A stretch of DNA of 64,000 nt from positions 3,596,501 through 3,660,500 of the forward strand of contig NC_087385.1 of the NCBI RefSeq assembly GCF_963675165.1, read 5' to 3'. Shown here piece by piece: positions 22,798 through 35,300 of this stretch. Every line of letters begins with the position of its first letter. Position 1 is the stretch's first letter. Both the position numbers and the translations under genes were made by a program. The stretch comes from Halichondria panicea (taxonomy: Eukaryota; Porifera; Demospongiae; Suberitida; Halichondriidae). Below the pieces are notes generated by a model. That model was not told the DNA's origin and did no database searches. It worked only from the letters and a program-made list of their open reading frames with translations.

Positions 22798-22810
22798 TTA
22801 AAAACTTTGA

Positions 22811-22993
22811 AACTTTACTGTGTATACTGCAGAGTCTTACGTCTGGCATTTAGGGGTTGAAGGGGTGTCAGAGAGTAGAACAGGAGAACCCTGATTCAGT
22901 AACTTTACTGTGTAGATCTATACTGAAGAGTCTTATGCCTGGCATTTAGGGTGTCAGATCAGAGAGTAGAACAGGAGAGCCAGAACCCTGATT
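22811..22993. repeat. About 90-bp tandem duplication just upstream of TRAF-a
   Basis: AACTTTACTGTGTA..GAGTCTTACGTCTGGCATTTAGGG..GAGAGTAGAACAGGAGA..CCCTGATT occurs at 22811 and again at 22901 with small differences. It begins 14 bases from the TRAF-a start codon, so promoter or 5' UTR elements have been doubled. Confidence 0.8.
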
Positions 22994-23954
22994 GCAGCAT
23001 ACATGTACTATACTATAAACAGCTACCGTACCCACAAGAAAATCATCGCAGATTTCACATGCTCGAGAGCGCTCGTGCCGCCATACGCTCGTGGATGTGC
23101 TTTATTATACGACGGAGAAGTCCGGTATTTTCCCAGGGTATTATTTTCCTCGTGTCATGTCGAGTCATCAATAAAATTATGTCAAATCAGTCGATCGAAC
23201 AATAACACAATTACAAGGGAAGAATCCAGTTACACAGGTACAGTACCGGTCCCATGAATGGTATTGCTAGACCTACCATGTGTGTGATGTGACATTTATG
23301 TATTATATATTTTCCCCTTGGGCCTTGGTAATCTAAATAAGGCCCCTAATTATGCGCCACCTCGGACGTACGTTTCTCCTATATGTATAGCACCATATAA
23401 AGTCACTTGCCAGCTATTTATTGTTTATACACTTAGCCTCGTAAACTAAAAGACAGTGCCTTTAATACTTTGTTTCAGATCAACCCCATGCCCATTTAAT
23501 ATAGTCTCGCAAGGCCTGGCTTGCGAGGCTATATACCCATGCCACAATAACTGATTGATGTACTAAATCTAGCAGCCTTCTCAGACCCTTATTGATATTT
23601 TGTTATAGCATGAGTCATGGCAATTCCATGTGTCTGTGTCTTTTTTGATAATAAATATAAATATATAGGCCTACTTATTATACTTTGTCAAACAGTCAGT
23701 TTCGCTAGTAAAATAAATCAAGCACTGCAATCATCAGCCTGTGGTTTACCTATATTATTATACCCGTGCGTGCATTCCCTGTACATCAGTGCCTAGAATG
23801 TGTATATAGAAGCTTCAAGTGCTGTCTTGCTACCTGTTCTTTCTGCCTAAAAACTGCTACATGTACATACGAAAGAGCTTTCAAAGTCTATGTAGATAGT
23901 TTGTTTCGCCTTTTTTTGTGACATAACAGTACCTGATTGCCATTTCTAGAGTCT
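22994..23954. other. Non-coding spacer between the divergent TRAF genes
   Basis: AT-rich, with no credible open frame. Contains the near-palindromic GTCTCGCAAGGCCTGGCTTGCGAGGC at about 23503-23530. No promoter motif was recognised. Confidence 0.4.
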
Positions 23955-25461
23955 AACTAGAGCACTAAAGTGCAAACCCTCGGCTGGTGACATGATTATA
24001 AAGAAACCAGAAATATAATGCAGTGCATATAGTGATGTTGTATCATGTATGACTTGCACAGCAACTCAGGAGCAATAAAACTAAACCAGACTGGAGAACA
24101 TTTGAGAACAGGTAGTGGTACTATAGATATATATTATGCACTGTGGATTAGAATCACAGCAAAGAAGCCTGGAGTCTCAGAGAAGTATGGCTCCAGGTTC
24201 TGCATGGAGTAGGATAGTCAGCTAAAGCAGCAGGAGCTATAATTCAAGCTTTCTACTTTAGTGACCCTGTTCCATTGTTCCTGGTATATACAGCTTTCTA
24301 CTTTAGTGACCCTGTTCCATCGTTCTTGGTACAGGATCACTTCAGTTATAAGTAACGCATGTGCAAGTTCTGTTCAAGCTACATTTTGCTCGCTTTTATT
24401 AGACAACGAAGCTTTAACACCGAAAGCTGCCACTATTAGAAGTACTGACTTGTTGTGTGGAGGCTACCCATGCTGTAAACGCAGTGCTAGAGCATCCAGG
24501 TAAGCAGACCCAGTCACAAGCTTCTTAGCTTTTGCTTGTTTTTATTTGACAACGAAGGTTTAACATGAAATTCTGCCACTATTAAAATTAATAACTTGTT
24601 GTATGAAGGCTATCCATGCTGTAAACGCAGTGCCATGGCATTGCAGGTGAGTAGACTCACACATTACAAACAAACAAACAGACCAACGGACTACTATACC
24701 CGTGGCCGCCCACGCGCGCCTCGGGTAATGATAAAGGTTACAGAGAGACCAGCGTAGGTTTGACATCCGCAAGGAACAGAAAGTGTTAGATGCACCATAT
24801 TCTTTCAAGGCAACCTTCCTGATGCTGAAAAATTCGTCATCAGGATCGTCAGGAAGGAAATTGATCCACATACATTAAACCCTTGGAGCAACAGGTAATA
24901 ACAGTGTTATGGAAGAGGAGCTTAAAGAAACAGAAGTCAAAAGTGCACAATGGCTGCTGCATGCTTCTGGCAATACAGCTAAAAGTGGCAGATTTCGCTG
25001 TTAAAGCTTCGTTGTCGTATAAAAGCGGGCAAAAGCTAAGAAGCTTGAACTTTCACGTTGACAGCTAGCTAGCTAGCTAGCTAACTACATACGGCCTTTA
25101 TTCGAGGTACCCTACGTATTTACAGCTTGAATTGATCCCATACCGGGAATAATGGAAAAGGGTCACTACAATTGAAAGCTAGAATTGTTACTGGTTTGTT
25201 GTCTCTGTTCTGTTAGTAGCTGACTCTGGGATCCTACTCCAGGAACAATACTTTTCTGAGACTCCAGGCTTCTTTGCTGTGATCCTAGGACCTATATGTA
25301 GTCCACAGTGCATATCTCATGTACCACTCCAGTCTAGTTTATTTAGTTTTGATTACTCCTAAGTTCCTGTGCTCAGTCATACATCACTACATGCACGTCT
25401 GCATAAATTCTCTTCTGTAATCATGTCACCAGCCGAGGGTTTGCACTTTAGTGCTCTAGTT
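23955..25461. mobile_element. 1.5-kb foldback / TIR element between TRAF-a and TRAF-b
   Basis: The left end AACTAGAGCACTAAAGTGCA continues AACCCTCGGCTGGTGACATGAT, and is matched in reverse complement at the right end, which closes GCACTTTAGTGCTCTAGTT. Complementarity continues inward: CTCAGGAGCAATAAAACTAA / TTAGTTTTGATTACTCCTAAG, CCAGACTGGAG / CTCCAGTCTAG, and CAACGAAGCTTTAAC / GTTAAAGCTTCGTTG. No transposase frame is visible, so it is a large non-autonomous foldback transposon. Confidence 0.75.
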
Positions 25462-25520
25462 GTTAGTGATTCGTGTAACTAAATCAAATATTACTTTCTT
25501 TATTTTTCAGAGAGTCGTCA

Positions 25521-28500
25521 ATGTCATCTCTGAAGGGCTACAATACTCTTGACTGTCAGATACTCAACAAAGACAACCAGCCACTAGAGCCTGACTATCT
25601 CAAAAGATATTGTTGCGTGTATTGTCATTACATACTGAGGCAAGCCCTGCAGATTGAATGTGGGGACAGAATCTGTAAAGGTTGCATTCCCTTGAGGTAA
25701 GGAGTAATGGAAGATATCTTACGTACTACTACTAGTGTAGCTATGCCTCACACCTGATCAACCATGCATGAGGTACCGGTGTCTTAAGCCCTGTTTACAC
25801 CAGAATCTGGATTAGGTGTCGTGTAAACGGGGCTACCAGTATTATTATTGACTCACCAGTCACTCCTTATACACCAATGTTTTAGTGGCTCCCCAATAAC
25901 GTAAGTAGTATGTAAATTAGAAACTATGTTTCGATGTAACCATAATAAATAGTTGCATATACTCTGACTCAATCCCAGAAAATCATGGCATAGAAAATGT
26001 TGGCAGCATAATTAGGTAGATAAAACAATAAAGATAAAAAAGAACTATAAAAAGAAGAAAAAAGAACAATCCGTAAAAGATTGAGCAAATTTCTTTCAGG
26101 TCCTGCTTGAAGGTAAGCGGATTCAGAATACACGTATAAACACAGTACAAGTAAGAAGCTGCTACAAGAAAGATTAAAGAAGCACCAGAAGCTTCTAAAT
26201 GATGAGCACTAATACCAGAGCCCAAGCTCAGGCAGTGAAACATTCTGATGCTAACTAGTTAAGAAACCTAAGAAGAAGCAACAGTCCAATATAAATTATT
26301 ATGTGATGGTGAGACTGAAGCACAGTCCAGGAACTCTCATTGTGTAAATCAAAGCTCCAATCATTAATTTTGAATTGTGTATCAACAGAAACATGGCTAA
26401 CTGAGATAATTATTACCAATCAAGAGATTACACCAGACGGATCTACAGAAACGACAGAAGGTCACGTTGTGGGAGTAGTGATAATAGTATCAAAACACCT
26501 ACCGTCAAGACAATTATACTCACCTCCCTCTACGGGCTAACTAGTCGAAGTTGCAACGATTATAATTGTCTGTATTTATACCACTCTCACCATCATTATA
26601 TCAATCACACGCTTACCTCTCTTTCCAAATTTCGAACCAATATGGATCTTATTATTTCTTTCGATTCCCTTTTGATTGCCCTAACGATAACTGGTCTTCT
26701 ATCAGGTCCCTGTCTCCCACAGTCCAACTAAGCAGCCTATGCCACAAGCAATTAACTTTAAACTACAATCAAGCTAACTTTTGCAGTATAATTATTCTTC
26801 AAAAATCCACCCATCTCCTCAAGCCTCCCAAAATGTATATACTGCCTGGTCAGAACTGAAAACAGGAAAACAGCCATCACATCAACTATTAACAGATAAC
26901 TACCAATGTCAGGAGTTATCCACAACAGCCACTCTAACTGGTTCAACAAGGAAGTAAGCCGTAACGTGAAACCTTGACTCGCTCTCTGAAAAGGAAACTT
27001 ACTACTGCAAGCAAGCAAGCTATGTAAACTAGAACAACTACAAATTGATTACGACACATCAATTTAAGTTTAAACACGCTGATAACTCGATGGTCTCAAG
27101 GTAATAAACCTAGCACAGAGACTATCAGCCAACCCCAAAAACTGTTTTCTACATTTGACCGACCCCCGACCCCCCCCCCCCTCCCATCACAATCATCATT
27201 CTGGCTCAATTACCATATTTAAAAAGGTTCAGAATTACTAACTGAACCGGTAACTGACATCTTTATTGTGTGTGAGTCATACCTAAGTGGTCGTACCCAC
27301 TTTACAAGTTTTAACAGCTCATCATCCAGGCCTGTGATTTCTGGTGTACCACAGCGAAGTGCACTTAGACCTCTGCTTTTTCTGATCTATGCATGTGAAC
27401 AGTTCATACACTCCTGATGTAAATGAATGACGTACCGACATGTGGAGCCAACTCAAATATATATCTTTTCGTAAGATACAGCGTATGGACTCCTCTGAAA
27501 GCCAACATACCCTACAAACTGCACTTAACAACATCTCAACCTGTTGCTCTCAACAATGACAAATGCCAGTCCTGCACAGATGCCACAAAGTTGGAAACCA
27601 ACTTCAACCAGTGACCGAACAAAGAGATCTGGGAAGTGTTCTGCCAACCGCACTCTCATGGACCAAAAACTACAATGCAGTCTCTCCCAAATTTCTGCTG
27701 CTCAGCCCTGTCCTCACCGAAATACTTCTCTACTTAAGGATGGTTAGATCCCACTTCACGTACTGTTCTGAAGTGTGGCATCCAAACCTACTACAAGACA
27801 TAACTCGCCTCGAAAAACCCAACGTAAAGCCACCAAGTATAATTATACTGCAAAACTAGAATGAACTATGCAAAGATAAGACTTATCGTGCTCAAATTGC
27901 TATACCATTTACGATTGTTCTTTGTGAAACTGGGTTATGTCGGTAAGTTGTCAAACTTACCAACATAATTAACCCAGTATATCAAGTTTGCCAACCAGAA
28001 CGCTTCAGATAAAAAACCCGTTCACAACAAGCTTATCTATCATAATATTAAATTTTTTTAATCATTTTGATCCTCAATTTCCCTGTACTTTTCACTACCT
28101 ATGTCGTTGTAACTTACCAGAACTCACAGTGTTAAGGCAATCTGTCTCTGTTATGTCTTTCGGTTACCGGTATTCTTTCGATTATGTATTTTATCCCACT
28201 CAGAGGCATCATATTAGTGATGCCTGTCTATCAGTTACAACTTGTCAAGCCACACACTTTTTCTTTTTATATCATCACCTCACACAGTTACTGAAAGCTT
28301 GAATATAATATAACCTGCGGCTGCCTACACGCCTCCGGTTAATGAATAAGATTATCAAGTAATTTTCTACAGGTTATTCAACTGTCCTTTGTGTGGGGAT
28401 GAGATTGATCCTGAGAAGCCCAACCAGGTTAAGTGAATGGATGCTTCAGACCCACATCACCACTGTAGTTTAATAATATTCAATACACCCTAAAAATGTT

Positions 28501-31500
28501 GCTGTACGCTCAACTAAATTACTCAACAATGGTGTCCTAGGATAATTATGTATAATTGTATATATTGTTACAGTTTTTTAGTGACAGAAGTTGTCAGAAA
28601 GATGTTCTAGGCTTCACTGTCCTTTGCAAATGTCAAGAAAAGTTCAAGATTGGGGAATGGGAGGTATGTTTAATCCAGACGTTGTGTGAGTTAATTGTGT
28701 GGGGTGACATAATTGTACGTCCAGGGCAATCGCCTCCCTGTAAATTAGGATTCCCAGCAAATCGCATATCATTATTATACTCGAATTATGAAGCTATAAC
28801 ATGAAGGTCATGCAACTCTCATTATATAATTATACACAGTGTACTCAAAATTCATGTAAGAGGCGGGATATATGCTATAAAAGAATTCGGTGTACTCATG
28901 CGTCACTAAAAAATAGCTGCTGTATGAAATCTGAGAATTGTATGTGGCATTACATATAAAACAGGGTTTTTCATCGTTGGTTTTATCTCTCTCTCTCTAT
29001 TTTGTGTATCTGCATGAGTAAAACTACAATAGCGCACTTCTGTTACATTCTACAGTTGCACAGCGAAATTTGTGAGGAGATACAGAAAGTGACACCTAAA
29101 CCTGCAGTAGCAAATGTAAGTTGAATGTAGCAGTAGTTTACAGATGAGTGGACTAGTCGTACCTGTCTTAGGTATACCAAGAGTTCCTTGGTTATACTTG
29201 TGTAGTCTACTAGTTGTTACCATTTTACTTCGATATTTACATATCATTTTATAAAAATTTATTTCCAAGGTCCTGCCTCAAGATGTAGCTCAACTCGAAA
29301 ATGGATTGAAGCAAACACAAACTGAACTGTCGGAGCAAAAGAAACAGGTCTGTGCCAGATTGTTGGACTAGAAAACTTGTGTATAATTATTACAAAGACA
29401 ACATGACCATGCAGTGTTACTGTAACAGTAGTTACCAGTATAGCACAGTGTTACAGTAGTGGCTAGTGCATGGAGCAGGTGTTACATTGGTTAAAGCAGT
29501 GACAGTGTGACCGGCGTTACAGTAGTTACCATAATGCTCGTCAAATATACCCGCTATAAGCTATATGGTACTACTTGTCAATGCTCGTAATTATTACTGG
29601 CTATCGATATCGTGGAGCAGGTAGTTGGTGAAAAAGTTTCTACCCATTCGTATGAAATACCCCATTTAAAGATTTCGTATATTAAAATATTCGTACAGCT
29701 CAGGATAGTGACGTTGAATCTATTGCGGTAGAATAATTTCGTATTTTGCTCTTCAATACAAAATATCCGAAAATTTCCACCGTACGAAATAACCCGCTAT
29801 ATAGTATAAAAAACTGATTGGCTAGTGGAAGTATTTTATCCAACTCAATCTCACTTATTAGTTCACTCAGAAAATTATGTAGCTAGGATGAGTAGTACAG
29901 TGATCAAATTGTTGCTAATGACCTAAAAATAATGCTTATAGACACTGTTCAAAAAGTGTCACGTGATAATTATTATGAGTGAGGGTATTTCTAAACTTCC
30001 TAAACAGTGTCTAACTATACTGTATAGTGCGAAATTTTCGAGGCACTTATAATTATTTCGTGGAGCATTTCGTTGCATAATGATTGCTAACCCACAAAAT
30101 CCGCGAAAATTAAGTCCCTCGAAAAGTTCGCGCTATACGGTATTATTTACATACGACATGCATGAGTGTATATATATTCAGCAGAAATATGGCTTAGTCC
30201 CTGCTAAACACTGAGCTAAAGTCACTTTTGCATGTAACACCTAAATAACCTAGAAAAGCTGTAAAGCTGCATTGTTTCAGCAACAATCACAGTTTATCAT
30301 TTTCCACCGAGGCATCAGCACCTCACAGTACTTTCTGTTATTGGTAATGATAATTGATGGAATACATCCATGATATTAGTGCAGCCTTACCATTATAATT
30401 ATGTCTTGGAATATAGGGTAAAGCTGACAGTGCATGTGTGCATGTTTGTGTCTGTGTGTTCCAGTGCTCAACGATTGCTAAGCCTATAGCCTTGGATTTT
30501 GATTTGTGGATAATTGCTTACATTTGAAGGCTGTTGCAGTTAGTGTTTTCAGAATGGTGCAGAAAAACCTGCTCATACAAAGTTTTTATTCGACTTATTT
30601 ATTAGCCTCGCAGTTTCTAGGTATTTTATGCAATAGTGAAAATATCTGCAAGCTGCACGTACTGCATGCATGCAATGTAAAAGCAGTACTCATTATTGTG
30701 AAATTTGTAGATCTACCCCAGAGGAAGTCGGGACCACTTGACCTTTCACCTAATTACCTCTAATACATTTGAACATTCATCGACGCATTTAGTACCGCGG
30801 TGCTTAAACGTTACTATACATAGGTACAATGTATGTATACATTGTACCTACAAACTCCAGTATACTGGAGTTTGCAGAATCTTTGCAACACACCCATAAA
30901 AGCGTGGAGCGTTAAGCGTTCCTTATATGAAATATGTGTACACTGTGGTCTCAATGTAGAGCATAATTATAAGAAATGCACAATGCTCAAAACTTTTATT
31001 TATGTGTTGCAAAGATTTATGTGTTGCAAAGATTCTGCAAACTTCGGTTATAGTGCTGCAAGTTGATTGGCAATTTTTAAGTGATAATTATGAACTATAT
31101 ATGAATGTAAATTTTGTATAGGTTAATAGGTGCACCAAAAAGCTTGAATCGTTAGAGAAAGAAGTGCGCCAGCTCAGACTGTTGACTGACGAGGTACGAA
31201 GGGGTGTGGCAGCTTATGGGATTGCCCCCAGTCCAGGAAGCTCTTCAAGAACAGCAGCTGATGGAGAGCCTGCCGTGGTGAGCACTGTTGGTGTGTGCAC
31301 AAAAGTGTGTGTCATCTATCTAATCATAATTATATTTGTCTATAGCATATCCATATTTTTATTTTTTATCTAGAGCTATAATTATGCTAGTTGTTCAATG
31401 TCTTTAATAAATTTGTTTGCACATGCACCACTGTTTACAGAACTCCCGAGTACTGGACCAAATTCGAGAGACAGTCACGCAACTTGTGTCAGACATCGAA

Positions 31501-32118
31501 CAACAAAAGGGCACCTTAAGACAGCTAAATACATCAGTTGATCACTTCACACAGACTTTCCCACGAATGGAGACAGTTTTAGAAGAGTTGAATCTTAAAA
31601 TCGAAATCCTTGAAGTTAAGTCAACAAGTGGCGTGTACATATGGAAAGTGAACGACCTGGCAAGAAGAGCGCGAGAGGCAAGGATTGGTCGAACGGTGTC
31701 ACTCTACAGCCCTCCGTTCTATACTAGTCCACATGGATATCGTCTTTGCCTCAGGGCATATCTCTTTGGGGATGGTTCGGGGAAAGGTACCCATATATCA
31801 CTTTTTATCGTTGTGATGAAATCTGAGTACGATGATTTGCTTGCGTGGCCATTTCAACACAAAGTCACACTTACTCTAATCAATCAGGATCATCCGTTGA
31901 CCCCTGAACGATCAACCACACACCGATTTATTCCAAATGCTGATAGCTCAAGTTTCAAGAAGCCTGTCGACACATTTAATGTTGCTTCTGGTTTCCCCGA
32001 ATTTGCTCCTCTCTCTGTTATTACTGATCAAGCATTTTGTCACAACGATACTCTGTACTTTAGAATTAAGCTGGAAACCCCTGAAGCTGTTACTGGTCCA
32101 GATGAGCTGAAAGACTAA
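25521..32118 (+). CDS. TRAF-like adaptor with reduced zinc-finger region (TRAF-b, 430 aa)
   Basis: Exons: 25521-25696, 28373-28427, 28574-28663, 29056-29115, 29270-29347, 31122-31277, 31441-32118 (431 codons). The RING-like region has C32, C35, C47, D49, C52, C55, C63, C66. The usual His is Asp (CGDRIC), so ubiquitin-ligase activity is uncertain. Only about one TRAF-type finger follows (LCKCQEKFKIGEWE..LHSEIC). Then come a coiled coil (QLENGLKQTQTELSEQKKQ, LESLEKEVRQLRLLTDEV, VLDQIRETVTQLVSDIEQQ) and a full MATH domain (GVYIWKVND, SPPFYTSPHGYRLCLRAYL, GSGKGTHISLFIVVMKSEYDDL). The MATH domain is very similar to TRAF-a, so the two genes are paralogues. The start follows an acceptor at 25509-25510, so a non-coding first exon lies upstream. 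Two long introns carry repeats. Confidence 0.87.
26340..27870 (+). mobile_element. Decayed non-LTR retrotransposon (LINE) in TRAF-b intron 1
   Basis: Broken frames on the plus strand show LINE hallmarks in order. An endonuclease-like STETWLTEIIITNQEITPDG and VVGVVIIVSKHLP lie near 26390-26510. Reverse-transcriptase pieces ESYLSGRTHFTSF and VISGVPQRSALRPLLFLIYA lie near 27268-27400. A C-terminal piece EQRDLGSVLPTALSW..LRMVRSHFTYCSEVWHPNLL lies near 27620-27800. Stops and frameshifts interrupt all parts, and large segments including the YADD region are missing or unrecognisable. It resembles the CR1/L2/Jockey class. Confidence 0.75.
30018..30142. mobile_element. 125-bp MITE, CCGTATAGCG family
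   Basis: TACTGTATAGTGCGAAATTT at the left pairs with GTTCGCGCTATACGGTA at the right. Internal TTTTCGAGG / CCTCGAAAAG pairs also occur. It lies in TRAF-b intron 5. A related, more diverged pair (CCCGCTATAAGCTATATGG.. / ..CCCGCTATATAG) brackets about 29558-29812. Confidence 0.65.
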
Positions 32119-32187
32119 TTCTACTATAATTTATATAGCTGCAGTACTGTGCAATAGAACATTTTGGTTTATTTAGTTGCAGGACAT

Positions 32188-32263
32188 ATAATTGTTGTGT
32201 TATTTGCACTCAAGTTTACGATTAGATAATTGTTGTGTTATTTGCACTCAAGTTTACGATTTA
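32188..32263 (+). repeat. 38-bp tandem duplication in TRAF-b 3' UTR
   Basis: ATAATTGTTGTGTTATTTGC followed by ACTCAAGTTTACGATT occurs twice in direct tandem. It is 70 bases after the stop codon and is non-coding. Confidence 0.85.
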
Positions 32264-32344
32264 TAGATTATTAATGTAATTCCCAATGTGCAACCAACAA
32301 GTGAACAGTATAAAATACATAATAACTATACATGTATATAGATC

Positions 32345-32359
32345 AATAAATAATTTATT
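32345..32359. promoter_or_regulatory. Back-to-back poly(A) signals of TRAF-b (+) and the DOK-like gene (-)
   Basis: AATAAATAATTTATT carries AATAAA on the plus strand (32345-32350) and on the minus strand (32359-32354). The minus-strand signal overlaps the DOK-like stop codon (TAATAAA). The convergent genes therefore share a tiny terminator zone, and the DOK-like 3' UTR would be only tens of bases. Confidence 0.6.
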
Positions 32360-35300
32360 ATAAATGTGTCACTCCTACTTCTATTCCACGGTACAACATA
32401 GTAAAAGTGGATTTGCTCAAATGCCGACTGTCTTTCAGCTCCAGAGATCCACCCAGTTCACCATCTGATGTGCTCAGGTGTGACAAACTCGGTAAATTTG
32501 TTTTAGTTGTGAGCATATTCTGCTGCTTGCGAGGTTTTGGGACAGGTGGCTTTCTTGGTAGCGATCGACTCTTCAACTGAGGCGTGGATATGTGGGGTGT
32601 CAATGCGGTAGTTCGTTCTTCTTTGGGTTGAAAGGTTACATGTTTTGGTGAGAGTGGTGTGTTCGGACCCTCTGAGGAGACAATAAAAACATGTGCTGTG
32701 GCATCACTTCTTTTTATTTGTTCTCTTCTCGAAATTCCATTCTCAGGGTTGTTTTCATTGCCCTTAGATGTTTCAGGTACATCAAAGCTTGAGGAAGACA
32801 TTGTATTCCTTCTAGGATGAGGGTGAGGCTTTCTTTGTTGAGGATTGTGTGTCGGATTACACTGTTCACTAGGGGACAAAGCCTTAGCAATGCCACTGTT
32901 GTTGATGTTCATTTCAGACGTGGTGGAGTAGCTTGTATCCAAGTTTCTGTACTTAGAAGTAGTACTATTTGTGGGAACAGAGACGCTTGAATGAAGAGAC
33001 TTTTCCTCACAAATGCTGAAAACGTCGTCATATAAACAATCAACACTAGAGTGTAAACCAGACGACAGCGTGCTCATCATCTGTTTGATAATGATATCGT
33101 TTTCGTAGTGACACTCCCCTTCTTCAGGCAAGAACGCGCTGTCATTGTTGTCTGACAAGGGACTGTCAGTTTTGGAAAAATCTCGAAGAAACTCCGACTC
33201 TGTTACATAGGACGGTGAGATTGGGTTCTCAAATTCTCGAAATGAAGTAGTCGAAGACGGTGGAGTTGGAATGATGTATACATCACTTGTGTCGGATACT
33301 TGACTAGCACGTTTCATTGAGGCAGACTTGATACCAGCTACTGTTTGATTCCCATACATCGAGATCCAATGTTTATACTGAGATTCACCTCTGCCCGTAA
33401 ATGTGGAAAGTTCAGAATCACTACTGGTGCGTTTGATACTCCGTTTATGCAGAGCTGGTCGAGCCTTTGGGAACAGGGTCGTTATGGAGTAGTTGGCAGG
33501 TTTGGCGGCTAGTCCTGTTTCACTGGTACTCTGTGTGAGTCTGGTGGGGGGGATTGTCAGGACTTGAGACGAAATGGGCAGCTGAGGGTGTGTGGCTTCA
33601 GCTGTATGATGTATGCATGTGGTAACAATTTTAGTGGAGAATCAAGCAGCAACTATATGAACTTATCATTACAACTGTACACGCTGATGTACAACTCACC
33701 AACAGTGGCACAGGGAGTTACTGCATGAAGCGGAGGCAATTGATGGACTAGCTGACCACCCAGAGCAGTTGAAATGAATCGTTCCTGCTTGAGATTGTAC
33801 GTTGGATGTGGTGGTACCTCAGGGGGAGGTGTAGGAGCTTTTCTTTTGTTAGCCTCCTCCCTCAAGAATCGTGCCCCGTGTTGAGAAGGTTGTGCTTCTA
33901 CATTGATCACCTTCGAAAAGGTACCTCCCCTTGTAGACGTAGATTCCATAATGAAGTTCGATCGAGACAATACCTTAGGACTGTTGCTAGGAGGCTGTTT
34001 GGGATTGGCTCTGATACCCCTGGGGGGTAATGGTAGTTGTTTTTTGAATAGCAATCCTCCGTTCTCCTGAGGCGGTAAGTTTCCCATAATATTGCGTTCG
34101 AATTGAACTTCCCCCGAGTCTGTGATTATGATGCGGCTGCTAATTTGATATGGTCCTTCATAGTGACTACGACTTTGATGGTACATGTGAGGTTGGTACT
34201 TTAGATATGGCTGGGCACTGGCTGGAATTGAGCTCTCATGATTCAATCGAGGAATTGTTCTTGGGGGTACATACAAGTGGAAATCATTCAAAGTCTTCTT
34301 GCTAACGGGGACATTCAGGGTGCCGTCTGTTTGGGTATGAATTTCAATAGAATCTCTGCTAAAGGACCCAGTTCCAGAGTCAGTTGATTCATCCCAAAAC
34401 TTCACAGGATATGCTGGGTTGATGGTTCCCATCGATGGTGAGTTGAACATACCAAGTGTAGGTTTGGAATCATGGGAGTTTTCTGGAGAGAGGTGTGGAG
34501 GTTGTGTGTCGTCTTCCGTGTAAGGCGGAGGAAGGGGAGGGGCTGGGATGTCCGGTTGCTTGATGTACCCACACTGGTGTGGAACTGTATAAATTTTCAA
34601 TCCATTTTCGAATTGTGGTCTGTCTCGGATTCTAGCCTCTCTCAACAAGAACTGCATGCAATCGTTGATAAACTTCTTCTCCATTATGAATGTGATTCGA
34701 ACACTTTGCCCTTCTCGAATACATGATGGACAAATCTCCATTCTGATTCCGACATCTGATTCCATGAATGCCTTGACACGATTCAAGTCCCATGCGTTGA
34801 GATTAATGTCATTGATAGGAGAGGCTAACACAAGGACACGATCCAACTGACCAACTCGGTGAGCTGGAAGATTAACGCCAATGCTGTACAGGAGGGCGTG
34901 GTCTAGTCCACTAGACGTATGGACTCGGACATGGAAAATGTGACCTGTGTATGTGTGGTTTGGGGGAGCATAATATACTTAGTACCTAAAACCACTGCAA
35001 CGCCCAAGTAGTTTTACTGGGTCGTTATATTAAGTAGCTAGTGATAAAACGAATTGTAACTACTTCTTTTGGATACATTGTAGTGTTAAAAGTCATGAAT
35101 GTGTTAATTCAAGCAGTCATTCTGCAGATGCATGGTCCCACTGTAAACCCTCCCTCCCCCCGGACTATTTACAGAAATAAACGGCCCCAGTGTACATTAA
35201 ATTGTCCCAAGACCCTAAAACTAATCCTAACTGGGTCCAGAAAGACAGTCAATGGGAACTTAAAATTCTGTAGATGATTTCAGAGGTATCAGCTATTGCA

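Noticed and set aside
26340-27870. A functional protein-coding gene in TRAF-b intron 1
   Set aside because: Frames show reverse-transcriptase and endonuclease fragments interrupted by stops and shifts; it is a dead retrotransposon.
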